Positions 34,153 to 46,560 of a stretch of 64,000 nt of DNA are shown one piece after another. The number at the start of each line of letters is the position of its first letter. The stretch's first letter is position 1. Source of the DNA: Tachypleus tridentatus (lineage: Eukaryota > Arthropoda > Merostomata > Xiphosura > Limulidae); assembly GCF_004210375.1 (NCBI RefSeq), contig NC_134834.1, positions 144,555,009 through 144,619,008 on the forward strand. The letters run 5' to 3'. The notes under the pieces were generated by a model. It had not been told where the DNA came from. It made no database searches and saw only the letters and a list, made by a program, of their open reading frames with translations. Made by a program: the position numbers and the translations under genes.

Positions 34153-35397
34153 CATCTTCTCATAACATTAAATCTCAACCAGTTGATACTTAAATCCTAT
34201 TAAAACTTTTGATTGCGATTTTCAACGATAACATGTAATTTAAAGCTTTGTATTTCAGCCCCTTTTTCACATCATAAGAATATTCCGTTTCTTTTGTTTA
34301 GTTCTTAATGAAACGTATACGGCAGCTACCAATAATTGTTTATTTAATTAAAATCAAATTCACTTTCAATAATCAGGTGTCACTTAAAATATCACGGTGC
34401 TTTGTGTCTTGACCTAATTTGTTACCATTTCGAGTACAACACTGTAATTATAAATATATATTTCAAATGCACACTTTGTCGTAGAAAAACGTTTCAAGCA
34501 GGAAAAAAAAACACACAAAGTTCAGAAAGCACAAAAACAAATTAAAGTACCTCTTTACTATAGAATGTCGTTGTAGGAAGATTTTCACGGGACACGTGGC
34601 AGACATGATTATTCATTTAATAAGAATTTGTAACGCTTTTTTATCCACTTTTTATATCAGCAGGCCTCACCGTATTCCGTGAATAAATGTTTAAAAATCT
34701 TGTTTGAGAAATATCTCTAACTTAAGCAATGATGACAACAGAACTTTAGGAATTAAATATTACTAAAAATATTTTTTGTTTTACCATCATGACATGGTAT
34801 AAGTAGATTATAGAGCGCGTCTACTTTTTAGCGAAGCATTAAGTGAATCTATGTATATAAATGTAACGTGCAAATTTTGTGTCCGTCTGTGGCTCAACAA
34901 TAATTTTGATGGTTTCTAACGCTGAAAATTGGGTTTATTTAACTGCGGCGTGGAGAGCACACATAGCCTATTGTACGTATTTTGTACGTACTAGGAATGT
35001 TTTACTATTAAAATATACTCTTCGGTTAACATTATTTTAGTCAAGTAATAATTTTTTCCTGAGAAAGTTTATTCTTGAAAAAAAAAGAAGAGGAAATTGT
35101 CTGTTTGTTCATTCGAACAAGGCTATATGCACACAATGGGCTGAATGTTTAGGTCGCAGACGTATAAGTTCAGCTATAGCCAACCCCAGTTTTGAACTCC
35201 GAACCAGAGGAAAAGCACAAGACGCCAGCGCCTGCAGTCTAAAGTTGTCACATTTAATGAAATAATGATATTAACTATTACTCTTATATAAAAAAAATAA
35301 AATGTATTTATACGTCCACGGACAAAGATGGTTATACAAGCAAAGAGGAACAGAAGGCTAAGAGATAGAAACACTTCTCATAGTATTATTTGAAGCT
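34153..35397. other. Mostly non-coding; possible remnant of a second SINE family near 35100-35215
   Basis: No gene was recognised. Around 35112-35150 the sequence AACAAGGCTATATGCACACA followed by ATGGGCT faintly resembles a second chelicerate SINE type whose body reads AAAGCTACACAATGGGCT. The match is weak. Confidence 0.3.
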
Positions 35398-35505
35398 TAC
35401 CGACGAACCACTGGTTTGAGCTTATAACGCTAAAATTTATGGTTTCACCTTTCGAAATTCACAAAACATACAGCCCAGTGTGCAACTTTACGCTTAAAGA
35501 AACGA
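35398..35505 (-). mobile_element. Possible second SINE family, remnant
   Basis: On the minus strand the sequence runs AAAGTTGCACACTGGGCTGT, then TTTCGAAAGGTGAAACCATA, then TTTTAGCGTTATAAGCTC and CCAGTGG. From memory these blocks correspond, in order, to a second chelicerate tRNA-derived SINE that contains GGTATCGAAACCCGG and TAGCGTTATAAG. The copy is old and partial. Confidence 0.35.
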
Positions 35506-35596
35506 AAGCCTATCGATATATATATATATATGTTTGTACGGATGTAGATAGGTAAGTAGTTGTGTTTAAGTACCACACTTACTGTACGGGGTCTGA

Positions 35597-35836
35597 TTTT
35601 TTTTTTAAATTTCGCGCAAAGCTACACGAGTGCTAACTTAGCGGTGTAAGACTAGATGGAAGGTTGCTAGTCATAACCACCCGCCGCCAACTCTTGGGTT
35701 ACTCTTATACCAACGAATAGTGGGATTGACCCTAATTTTATAATGATCCCACGGCTGAAAGAGCGAGCATGTTTGGTGTGACGGGGATTCGAACCCGTGA
35801 TCCTCGGATTACGAGTCGAGCACCTTAACTTTGGGC
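35597..35836 (-). mobile_element. SINE (tRNA-Thr-like family), copy 12
   Basis: Reversed copy with an intact B box (GGGGATTCGAACCCG). The tail is present, but about 25 bases between the CTACACGAG and CTTAGCGGTG blocks are lost. The head breaks off after CACCTTAAC. No target duplication was seen. Confidence 0.87.
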
Positions 35837-37416
35837 TAATTTCTCAGTATTAGCTTCTCGGAAGTAGCAGAGACTTTATAATAATTAATAATCGTAAAAT
35901 GTTTTTTTGGAATATGCATAAATGTATCATCTGTTAAAGAAAAACAAGATTAAGTGTGACTACTATGAATACAATATACATAGTTTTTTTCAAATCTTGT
36001 ATTCTACCTCATGGGCATACACCAACAATTCTAACGATGCTATTTTGACCTTTCGTAATAGTGTGTAAGAACATCTTTGAAAAATTGTTTGTAACCATTA
36101 CCTAAAAATGTTAACTATATATACTGTTCCTAAATAACAGGTTTTTGTGACTTTTGATGACTATGTTTTTATGTGCTTGCTTGAAGTTAAACTAATTTAT
36201 TTAATTATAATTGTCTATTCTCTCGTCCACTGAATACATTTATCTGTCTTCCATCTATATTTCCTGTCAGACTGGCTTATGCGTGATTATACTGGTATAT
36301 ATAACGACCGGAAGAAGACAGATCCATCCGTCCAAAGCGTTACTATTTCGTCATCGTTGTTTCGTTTTTTTAGCATATGCTTGAGGAAATTTTTTTTTCA
36401 TTCGTTTGGAAACATTATGCAACAAATACATACAATATCGATTTTTCTTGTTTCCGAGCTGTGCGTGTCTTCACTTACAGACAGTTATGGTTGAGTAATG
36501 TTTGCGAACTTTAATTGTGATCATAAGTTTCATATAAATATGTGAATGTATATGACTTCAACATAATTTGAAATAACAACACTACAAAAGCCCATATAAC
36601 AATATATTGGACAAGCAAAAGAAGAAAGAAATGTAAGAAAATGGTGCAAAGGAAAACAGACTAACTATACACACACACGCAAATACGTGTAGACTCGTGT
36701 GAATTACACACACACACACACTGTGTAAAGACGAGAGGTCATTGAAACAAAGACGCAGAACGCGTTTTCACATTGTTTGCCACAGAATTATGTCATGGAC
36801 GTGTTACCATGTATAACATGTATGTTATTACCATATAGACTTTCCGCAAATTAATAAATAAAGTAATTCTAAATGAGAAATTGTTTATACTATCGTGTAT
36901 TCATAATTTCTATTTCATAACAAATGAGAGACAATAGAAACAGATGCCAATTGAATTATAAATGAAATAAAATTATCCTTATATTTTGCACATATTTTAT
37001 AAAATTTTAGTAGACGTGACAGCCGAAAACTGTCACATTAACTGTTAGCAATACTTCACTACTTACGAATATGCCAGTGCAAATTGAAACTGCAGTAATA
37101 CTTCTTACATTAAAAACTAATTAGAACTATGCAATTAAATTATATCACTCTTTAATTTTATTATGATAATTAGACAACAAACGTGTTTAAATCAATAAAT
37201 ATTTTTCAATTTCATTTTTAAAAGTATTTTAGTGAATGATTCTGACCACGCACTTTGAAATTTTAAATTTAGATTTCTAATTATAGTCTAGGAAATTGTT
37301 TTTGTAGAAAATTTTAACAAATACAACAGGAGATCGAATTACCTCTGAGATTGCTTTATCGTTTGACTCTAATAAGCTTTTGTTTATCAAAGTTGTTCAG
37401 TAGCGTATTAGTCGTT
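35837..37416. other. No gene recognised
   Basis: AT-rich. It holds short (AC)n runs near 36669-36680 and 36705-36721. Confidence 0.4.
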
Positions 37417-37427
37417 CCAAATTAATT

Positions 37428-37712
37428 TTGGAGCCGACATGGCCAAGTGTGTTAAGGCGTTCGATTCGTAATCTGAGGGTCATGGGTTCGAATCCCAGTA
37501 GCACCAAACATGCTCGCCCTCCCAGCTGTGGGGGCATTATAACGTGACGGTCAATCCCACTATTCGTTGGTAAAAGAGTAGCCCAAGAGTTGGTGGTGGG
37601 TGGTGATGACTAGCTGCCTTCCCTCTAGTCTTACACTGCTAAATTAGGGACGGCTAGCTCATATAGCCCTCGAGTAGCTTTGCGCGAAATTAAAAAACAA
37701 AAAACAAACAAA
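37428..37712 (+). mobile_element. SINE (tRNA-Thr-like family), copy 13, with TSD
   Basis: Full-length and near consensus: a TGGCCAAGTGTGTTAAGG head, a GGTTCGAATCCC B box and a long A/C-rich tail. A perfect 11-bp duplication, CCAAATTAATT, lies at 37417-37427 and 37713-37723. It is the last recognisable young copy before the CHD-like promoter. Confidence 0.95.
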
Positions 37713-37723
37713 CCAAATTAATT

Positions 37724-38584
37724 CCGTACTCCATCATTCATACGCTGAGGATCAACAAAGTAGTAACGGCAAGTTACTGTTTTCTTATGCATGCAACTTT
37801 AATAATACCACAAAAAACAGACTATAAACTATTACTAGATACAAAACGAGAGGTTTAATGAAACGTAACAGTGAAGCCACCAAAAGATGCATCATTTTAT
37901 AAAGCTAAGTATTTAAAAATTAAAAATACCTTAAAGAAAATAATTTTATTTTTAGAAGTTTACTTGTCTCGTTTTTGATATATCTTACTTTGGAAATTGC
38001 ACGTGTGCTTACTTTCTTTAGTATAAATTTTGTTTCACAAACTAGTTTTGAATGTGACATTTAAAAAGATTGCATGTTGATATAGGAACAATGTTTATGG
38101 CTAGAAACCTACGAACTTTAGTTACTTTTACAAAAAGCTTGTGTTTATTTTTAACGCGATTAAGCTCCATAGATGTTTTCCTCTATGTTACTGTTTACTT
38201 AATGTTTATATATTATAATAAGCAAAGTATCCGTTGCAAATATTTGAAAGTTATAAAAATCTTATTTATTGATCTTGAAATGTGCTGTCACTCAAGAGCT
38301 GTTGCATTTGATTAAACTGCAGCACTTCCGATTTTTTATAAATAACTGCTGCAAATCAATAACACTAAAGAAGGGCCCGTCTACCAATTTTTAAAGAGAA
38401 ATTGTAGAAAACCAGTCACGTCTTTGATAGCGGATCTCATGTAAATTACTTAATTGTTTTATTTTTTCGTATATAAAAAAAGGATTTCTGTAATAAATAT
38501 ATACACATATGTAATTGTTACCTGTGTAACGAAACACTGAATTTTAATTTTATGTTTACTCTACTAAATTATTATTCACATTCA
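37724..38584. other. AT-rich spacer before the CHD-like promoter
   Basis: One 81-codon open frame (38070-38315, plus strand) has no motif or splice context, and I treat it as chance. Nothing else was seen. Confidence 0.45.
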
Positions 38585-38785
38585 TTGGGCACGTGACTCG
38601 TACCGGACCCCCAGGAGAAACTATTATGGGATGTCAGGGAGCGTCCTACGTCATTAAACGCATGCGCTTAAGCTCTTTCTTGTATTGTCGTGGGGGGTGA
38701 GGATTTATCGTTGAGATAACAAATTTAGGGACTAACTTCCGATATCGTCCTTTGTGAGATTGGTGTGTAATATATTCTATTTCAA
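38585..38785 (+). promoter_or_regulatory. Candidate promoter and 5' UTR of the CHD-like gene
   Basis: CpG dinucleotides are much denser here, and on to about 39290, than in the flanking AT-rich DNA. Visible sites are a CACGTG E-box at 38590-38595, a CRE-like TACGTCAT at 38647-38654 and an NRF1-like ACGCATGCGCTT at 38658-38669. All lie within 200 bases of the candidate ATG at 38786. No TATA box is obvious, as expected for a housekeeping CpG promoter. The transcription start is not known. Confidence 0.5.
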
Positions 38786-38873
38786 ATGCCCACACCGTCC
38801 AGGCGAGAAGAAGATATGTCCGAAGATCAGTCAGAAGTAGGTACAGAAGAAGCAGAAGATGATTCATTGGCTG
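38786..38873 (+). CDS. Candidate first coding exon, Mi-2/CHD-like chromatin remodeller
   Basis: ATG at 38786 opens MPTPSRREEDMSEDQSEVG followed by TEEAEDDSLA, an acidic disordered N-terminus. The donor at 38874 (GTTAGT) leaves the reading frame in phase 1. A second possible donor at 38841 (GTACAG) gives the same phase and would drop 11 residues. Either joins in frame to the exon at 58745, creating an Asp codon and continuing the acidic run. The assignment rests on that phase match, on the CpG-rich promoter just upstream and on the composition of the next exon. Other acidic nuclear proteins remain possible. Confidence 0.52.
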
Positions 38874-39746
38874 GTTAGTAAAAATATCAGACATATTACT
38901 GCCATAGTAGCCAGTACTTTTGTAATATATCTAGACAAGCCTACCTGTTCTGTTCGTGGCGGCTCAGTAAGCAGTTGGGGTATCGTTGAGCGCGCAAATA
39001 TTTCCGTCTGTTGTTTGTCTAAGTTTGTCGTAATTGTTAGTTATTAACATGTTTTTTTCTTTTTATTACACCTGTGTAATCTAGATATTCCACGTACCAG
39101 TTGATTGTTTAACGTTAAGTTTGTCTACCAATATAAAGAAAATTTCTAATTATTTCAAGTTAGTGTAAAAAGACAACCCTGACCAACATTTTTAAAGTGA
39201 AATTCGAGGGTAACATTATTTGTGTATCGTCTGACCGGCGTTTATGTTGATCACATGGGCTTTGTTTTGATATTTCGCGGTTAAATGTGAGTTATAAGGA
39301 GAAATTGATTATTCATAATATTGGTATTTTGTAATATTAAATTATCAGTGATGTTATTTATTATACATCCAGTTTACATAGTAGAAATGGATAGTAGGAT
39401 AAGAGTGGGGATAAGTATAAGTTATTAGCATATTAATGTGGCGCGGCAAGCCACATCAGAGTGAGGCTTTGGGTGAGTGTATTTTGTAACATAGGGGGTA
39501 CGTGTCGTTTCTTTCCGAACTTTAGGGTTATTACTTTGTTGGTGTTACCACAGTTTATAATCTCTAAACCTCAAGTGTATTTTAAATATTTTCAAGGTGT
39601 ATATTGTTGTAATGCCCAACAGAACTGTAAACACTGAGTGCTCATTTCAAATAGAAAATATATATTACACAATTTCAAATTAATCAGAAAAATTTAAATA
39701 CACTGTACTACATTATTTTTACAGTGTAATTACTGTTGAGTATTGA

Positions 39747-39783
<37 letters not shown>

Positions 39784-40019
39784 TTTAAAGATACATTTCC
39801 CATAATCTATCAAATTAACTATCCTAAATAACTTTTTTAGATGACTCCAGTTAATGTATTTTATCTACGAATTATAGGTCGCAGTTTCTAATCATTAGAA
39901 AATAATTATAATTATTTTTTTGTAAGATGGGTCCTGGGAAATACCAAAAGTTGTTATAAGTGAAGAAGTGTGAGAAAAGATGGGATACTTCCTTAACACA
40001 TCTTAATATACTGAAAACA
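38874..40019. other. Start of the large intron of the CHD-like gene
   Basis: CpG-rich for the first 400 bases, then AT-rich. A compound (TG)n(TA)n microsatellite lies at 39747-39782. No further exon was recognised. Confidence 0.45.
39747..39782. repeat. (TG)n(TA)n compound microsatellite
   Basis: Seven TG units followed by eleven TA units without interruption. Confidence 0.95.
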
Positions 40020-41490
40020 GGTACCATTTGACTTTTCAAGACTGTACCCATACAACCTCTCTTGGAAAAAGAAATAAATCCACCTGTATTCTTTAGAATC
40101 ATCAGTGTTCCTCTTGTAAAGTGCTTGTCTCCATGACTTCCAAGAGTATCTTATTCCACACATCACTCACCCTATTAAACAAATAAAACTGTCTTAATGA
40201 GAGTCTAGCTTGTATTTTCAATTTTAAACTCATGTCCCGCTATCCTGTTGTTTTCAAAATGTAATGCAAATAAGTTAACTTTTATATGATATACTGGATA
40301 ATCTTAACTGTTTGTATCACTTTTTATCCCCCCTCCCTTTCATTTTTTCAATGGAAAATAAATCTTAACTTATTTCAGTAACATAATTTTTCCTAGTAAC
40401 TTCTCCTCTGAACCCTTCAGATAGGTGAGTATCCTTTTTTGATATAACCAAGCTAAATCTGGCAGTGTTACAAGTGAAGTCCAACCAGTGCTTTGTATCT
40501 AGAGATAATAGGTGATTAACTTTGACTCATAAATAGTACATCTATAAGCACACCCAGAAATTCTGTTACCTTTATTACTAGCAACATAACACTACTTCAG
40601 TGGCTTGAGCTACTTTACTCAAACTGTGCTAAGATTTTTGCTTGTTATATTATCTAGTGAGTTTTCTCTTTTATTAAATATGTTAAAATTCTTATAATAC
40701 AAATAAATTTACATATAACTAGTCATTATGTATTTTTTAAGTTCTGAGAAATGACCTTTAGCAACAATGTCAGATTGTTTCAGGTCTTTAATCCTAATGT
40801 GAATTATATTAAGTAGTGAATAAATAGTCATTCTGTAATAACTTCCTCAGTAAAGCTGAAAAAAATACCCAATAGTTTGATTTTTGTTTCCAAACTGTAC
40901 TGATATCATTGATGTAAACAAGAAGCAAAGTTTAAGCACTTACCCTTTGGGCACTACATTAGTAACAAAAGTCCACATTGGTGACTCCATTAATAATATT
41001 TTTCCCATCCAGCAAACCCTACAATCCCGTTAACTTTTTCTAACCATTTTTTGTTTTTTTTGGCTAATGTGTTTGATATCTTATTAAAAGCTTGTTGAAA
41101 ACTAAAGTACTCCAAGTCCACACACTTTCTGTTGTCAAAATGATAAACATGTTGATAATAACAGATTAGTAAGGCAAGATGTTTGTTGAATGAATCCATT
41201 TTGGCTTTCATTGATGATGATATATTTTAGTAAATGATTTTTTAAAGCTCCTTTTTTCAGACTTTCTTGCATTCTTTTTACTCCAGGAGTAAAACTGACA
41301 TATGATTTTTAGAGCAAATCTTATTATACCTTTTAAAAATATGGGTTATATTAGCAACTCTCCAATCCTCATATACCTGCTCAGTGTCTGTTGATCTATC
41401 ATAGAGAAAAGAGAAGCTTGAATATTTGATATTTTCACCTTAAAACATCAGGTAAAACTATATCTGATCTTGGTGCTTTATGTATTTGTT
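40020..41490 (-). pseudogene. LINE (CR1/Jockey-like) reverse transcriptase pseudogene
   Basis: On the minus strand, RT blocks appear in the correct order. KAPRSDIVLPDVLR is near 41480-41440. YEDWRVANITHIFKR is near 41385-41335. RKCVDLEYFSFQQAFNKIS is near 41135-41080 and is the VD-IYLDFQKAFDKV motif, whose catalytic Asp position is Ser here. NGIVGFAGWEKY is near 41030-40992. The C-terminal block RLSLRQFYLFNRVSDVWNKI is near 40215-40155. These are the hallmarks of a non-LTR retrotransposon. The Y-DD catalytic box was not found. Stops and frame changes show that it is inactive. A related fragment lies at 42240-42420. Confidence 0.75.
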
Positions 41491-41612
41491 GTCTCTTAGT
41501 CTTTCTACTTTGCCTTAAAAAACTTAACATTTAAATGTTGCAGTTTAATGTCAGTATTTTCCATAAAATGTTCAGAATCAAGAACATTGTTACTGTCTTA
41601 TCTTGTAAGAAG

Positions 41613-41714
41613 AGAATTAAAATGTATGTCAGAATGGCTGGTATGGGTATTAACACATTTACTGATAAGGAGAGAACAACATTTTGACCTTTCTAGGTTA
41701 TCCTCAGGTTAAGG
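41613..41714 (-). mobile_element. Penelope-like element tail, copy B
   Basis: Solo copy of the tail segment. Read on the plus strand it has GGTATGGGTATTAACACATT, ACTGATAAGGAGAGAACAAC and CTTTCTAGGTTATCCTCAGG. It matches the tail of the element at 28840-29264. No coding part is attached. Confidence 0.75.
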
Positions 41715-42239
41715 TTTCTTATCATCAAGAAGAATTAAAAGTTAAGACATCTCATAATTTTCAATAAAAACCTTTTAAACAGTATTTTTTAAGACCCAAT
41801 TCTCATTTAAATGTTTTAACATATCAAAAAAAATCATGCAGCATCAACGTTATTTTCTAATTTATTTTTTAACCAAATTTCTACCTCTATATTTTTGTAC
41901 ATTTTCTAGACTAATGTCAAACACCTGATATTTCATGTATCATTTTGGCATTGCTAACCATTACATAGACCAACATCATATACTGAACATTGGTATTTTG
42001 AAAGTAATTTTCAGTCATTGTTATTGCTTTGACCTAACGATTTTGCTATACTGATTTTATTACAAATAATGATTCAATGAACTCTTACTTTCAATTTGGC
42101 ATTAGGGTTGAACACAAATTTTGGCTTTGAGAAAGCTTAGTTAAAGACATTTCCTTTATTGTAAAACTTGCTGTTAGGTTTTTAAAAGATTTGTTTGAGG
42201 ACTAGATCCAACAGGATTATCTAGGAAACTAATAGAATA

Positions 42240-42420
42240 AAGGCCTTCAAGTTCTTTTGTGTTGTATTCTGCAGATTCTCTGATGAGAAGAAAAATTTGT
42301 AGTTTGAAAGACAGGCTAGATTCCAGTTTAGACAGTTTTATTTTTAACAGAGTGATTGACTTATGGAATAGATTACTATTAGCAGTAGTGTGAGCTGACA
42401 TCTTACTGGTTCTCAGAAGA
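42240..42420 (+). pseudogene. LINE C-terminal fragment
   Basis: The plus strand encodes a frame-shifted RQFYF and then NRVIDLWNRLLLAVV, matching RQFYLFNRVSDVWNKILLEV of the LINE at 40020-41490. It is therefore a second, opposite-strand member of the same LINE family. An overlapping minus-strand open frame of 75 codons is likely a shadow. Confidence 0.55.
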
Positions 42421-42429
42421 GGTGACTAA

Positions 42430-45400
42430 TAGGTACAGAAAAAAAAATATAAAACTTAAATTAGGTCTTGGATACCTTTATTGGGCAGAGCACAGATAGC
42501 TTTATATTTAATAACAAATGAAAAAAATAGCAGCATTTTGATTACTTTTGTAGTTGGAATAATTTGAAATAGTAATAATGTGAAACACTAATTTTGATAA
42601 GTTTATTATTTTTATGACATTGTTTTAATTACAGTTTTGGTTACTGGATGGTTTCAATAATTGAAAAGAGAAAAAATGGTAAAAAACAGTAAATTATTTT
42701 TGTGACATGAATTGATGTAATCATAATTTGATTATTTTAGAAAGACTTTTTGATGTTTATAGGTGATTGGATTATTTCATGGCTATATTCAAAATATTTA
42801 CAACCACAGATGTGCCAATTTTTTTCATCCTTGAATAATTTTATTAAGATATATTTCTTTCAGAGAAAGCAATGAATGTTGTCATTTTTGTAAATTAATA
42901 ATTTAACTTATTCAGAAAAAGTTTTGACTAGCAGATGTTTATTCACCACTCATAATATATAGACAAGGTTTTAGTTAAAGTATTATAGCAAAATTTCCCT
43001 TTTGGTTCTGTGTCCAGATGAAATTAGTAGTTGATAGAAGTGCCTTACCAAAAGTAAGAAATGTTATCTAGAGGCTGAAACACTGCACATTTATTGTGCA
43101 CTTGTGTGTCTTAAAACATGGCAATATTGCTGTGTATTTGGTGATGCATGGTAATGGTTAATGGCATTACTTATACTTTGGTTAGTAGTACTACACAACA
43201 CTCGAATTGTAATATATTCAGATAGTTATACATTTCCTGATCCACAGATTTAGTTATATGAGATATATATTTAAAATAAAAGAAAATTGACTTTGGTGTG
43301 GAGAGAGGCATTTCGGAACTGGAATGGGCATTGAAATTTGACCTGAAATATACTGAAATTTTTGTAATAATAACTGAGGTCTTAATTCAAGTTTAAGTTT
43401 TAATATTTTTACTTTCTGTGTGGTAGAGGTGAAGGATGGTTGAATATCAAAACTGAGGTGTGTTTGTTTTTGTTCCAAGTATGTTTAAAACGGTTTTTCA
43501 AAATGATAAAAGTGAACTGACAGATAAAGCTGGTGTTATTTATTCTTTCTACAGTTTTGTAGAGACCGAAATTTGTAAGGCACTGATGTTTAAGTACCCT
43601 TTTAAGGAACTATTATATTACAAAGATATTTTTATAAAACCTTCAGTATGCACATAAGTGTAATATATGCTAACATTTTCATTTCTCTTACACTTAGTAA
43701 ATGCAGGTTACAAAAAAAATGTTTTTCTTTTAGCACTGAGGCTTTTCAGTGTTTCCTTTTTTTAATGTTTTGAATTTTGGTAAAAATTAAGTTGAATAAA
43801 TTCCAGTCATATGCATATATTTATATCAGTACTTGTGCATAATATTAATAAATATACAGCACTCAAAATCAACATGCAGTTAAAGTTATTTCAAAATATT
43901 GACTATATGTTTGAACTGATTTTAATCGGGTATTAATTTTAATGTATATTTATTATTATTATTTTAAAATTCCAGTCAGGTTATAAAAGAACATGATGAA
44001 TGTTAAGTTTAAGTGAAATAAACTGAAAGTGACAAACCAGGTAGTAAGTTTTATGGAAAATTAAATATTTTAATTTATGAAGGGAAAAAAAGACTTTCAA
44101 ATTATATAAATATAAGTATTATGTAAATGATTAGAATTGGAAGAGTTATTGATTCTGGAGAAAAAATGTGTTCTTTTATGCATCTATGCTTGTGAATCTT
44201 TATATATGTGTGTCTCAATAATACACACACACACACACACACGTATGATACAAACAGAATGAAATGCACAAGGTTGAACATTTACAGAATGGAACAGTTA
44301 AATTAAAACACAAAAGCAATGTACGACGTACATATAGAGAAGCTCCCTGTGCCTGTATATGTACAAGTTTGTAGCATGTGTGTGTGTGTGCATACACACA
44401 TATGTATGTAGAATGATGGAAGCTGCAGACATTAAAAGTGAAAAAACCTAATCCTTCTAGTCCATGTTCCTGCTGTCTGCCTTTTCTGGTGTGGTACAAT
44501 CCCATGCAGTAGGTTGAAGGGTAGGTTCTGCATTTACACATGTACTCTTTATGGAGTAACACCACACTGAAGTAAAGCATACTTTTTTGTTAATGGATCA
44601 GTCCATTTCTTGAAGTAAAATGTGGCCTGTAAGTTAATAAAGGCAGGTTTTACACTGTAATAAGCCCCTCCTGTCTGAGACGTAGCAGACAGACCATAAA
44701 CGCTTGAGTGAATGCTGATTATAGTTGTTTAGTGAGGCTGCTGCCCTTACTACTCTTTTTTTTTTTTGTCATGTATATAATTCTTTCTGTGTAACTAAAG
44801 TCTGTTCCAAAGCTACTTGTTTTGCATAAGGTTCTAAGTCTTCTCGAAAATAAAATAATTATTGAAGCTGTTAAGTGTGATTCAAATAATCACAAATGCT
44901 AAGATAAGCTTGTGAGAGGAGAGAGCACAGATTAAACCTGTAAACATTTAATCATTAGAAATATAAATTGTCTTCAGACATGTATCTGTTTACTAGTTAT
45001 ACAGAAGTCATTGTTTTGATGCATGTGTATGAAAGTGGGTCAGGACAGTGGGTATTGTTTTTTTTGTATAAATTAATGATATGCAGCCTTGCTTGTAATG
45101 TTGAGTGGAGACAATTAGTGTTAATTCTTTACATGAATACCCAATTTTAAAATTCAGAATAGTGATTAATAAATAAATAATTGCATTGTAAATTTTGTAC
45201 AGGACTATGAAACAGATTAAATGCTGTTGAGTGTAGTGTATCTCTTACTTAGTTTAGCACCATCACATTGTAATGTCTGTACTTGTCTAATGTAAGCTAT
45301 AAACATTGAGATTGTTTTTAATATGTTATTATTTTTCATTTTTCTATTAATTTTATAATACTAAATATATATTAACAAAGCATTATCATAGTGATAGTTA

Positions 45401-46409
45401 TTACATTTCATTTTTTTTTCCTTTTTTTCTTTTGGTCAAGCTAACTAAATATATTTATAATTTAGGTATGATTTCCTTTACCACATAGTTAATTTGCTGT
45501 GTAATTATTGATAAAGTACTTAAACTACCAATAAAACAAAAATGCTTTGTCTGCTGTTTTGTTTTTTTGTTTTAGGGAAAACTGTTTGCTGTAAATACAG
45601 TTTGTGTTGTCAAAAGTTAAAAAGCAATAACACATTTTTTCTGTGATTACTAGAAATCTGAAATATTTCAACAGAAAAAACATCTGTGTATAACAAAGTA
45701 GAAATGTTGTTGTGTTTCAGTTATAACATTAATACTAACTTGATCAAAGCAAGTTATATACATAGAACAAAACTAGAAACCAACTTGTCAATCGTTATAG
45801 CTACTTAAGCATTCTCCTCTTGTGTTCTTATTTATTAAGATTAGGATACTTTGTTTTTTTAGTTCGATACCCTCACTGTTAATAATAATTTCAGTTGTAA
45901 TTCCAGTAATATCTCATGAAGTTTGTCCAGCATAGGACATGTTTGTTAGTCTTAAATTCCTATACATATTAAAATAACATTACAAAACATAATAAATGGG
46001 TTAGGAACTTCATTCAAGGTTTGTGGTATGCTAAAAAAACTTCATAGCAATATACGGGGTTGCAGCTGTTAGTTGTGCAGAGAGGTGCTTATCTAAGATA
46101 CGATTTTAGGTAAGAAATGTGTCAACATTCTTATAAAATATTCCACATTAATTATGACTATGAGAGTTGAGTCCCTTATAAAATGGCAGATGAGCAGAAA
46201 AAAGACAGCTTACTGTGCAAAAAGTTTCAATAGTAATGTTTGGAAGTATGTAAAACTGAAAAAATGTTAGATTTATTTTTATAAATCAGAAGAAGAACAA
46301 GTGAGAGTGTTTCCAATATATTTCAAATAATTTGTTTTTCAGTATATCACAATGCAATTTTTCTGTGAATCATTCAGAGCCAGTTTTATATTTCTATACT
46401 CTAATAATA
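42430..46409. other. Intronic AT-rich DNA
   Basis: No exon, RNA gene or well-preserved element was recognised. A (CA)n run lies at 44223-44242 and a TG/CA-rich patch at 44375-44410. Confidence 0.4.
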
Positions 46410-46560
46410 GATACTGCTTGGCAATTCATGATGATGAGAAACCCACTTGAAGAAAAATTTATCTCAAGACAGCTTGTATGGATGTTAAAACTTTTATTAA
46501 AAATAGAAAACTTTCTGACCTTCTTAGATCATTTTCAGGTTAATAGAGTTTTCAACAGTT
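46410..46560 (-). mobile_element. Penelope-like element tail, copy C
   Basis: Plus-strand reading gives GAGAAACCCACTTGAAG, TATCTCAAGACAGCTTGTAT and ACCTTCTTAGATCATTTTCA followed by GGTTAA. It aligns along its whole length with the tail at 28840-28985, including the flank after the hairpin. It is an old copy. Confidence 0.72.

Noticed and set aside
38646-38894. 82-codon minus-strand open frame at the CHD-like start
   Set aside because: It is antisense to the promoter and first exon and has no motif. It is probably a shadow of low stop density in CpG-rich DNA.
44215-44580. 121-codon minus-strand open frame
   Set aside because: It runs through CA-repeat-rich DNA and translates to low-complexity Cys/Val/His repeats. 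No homologous motif was seen.
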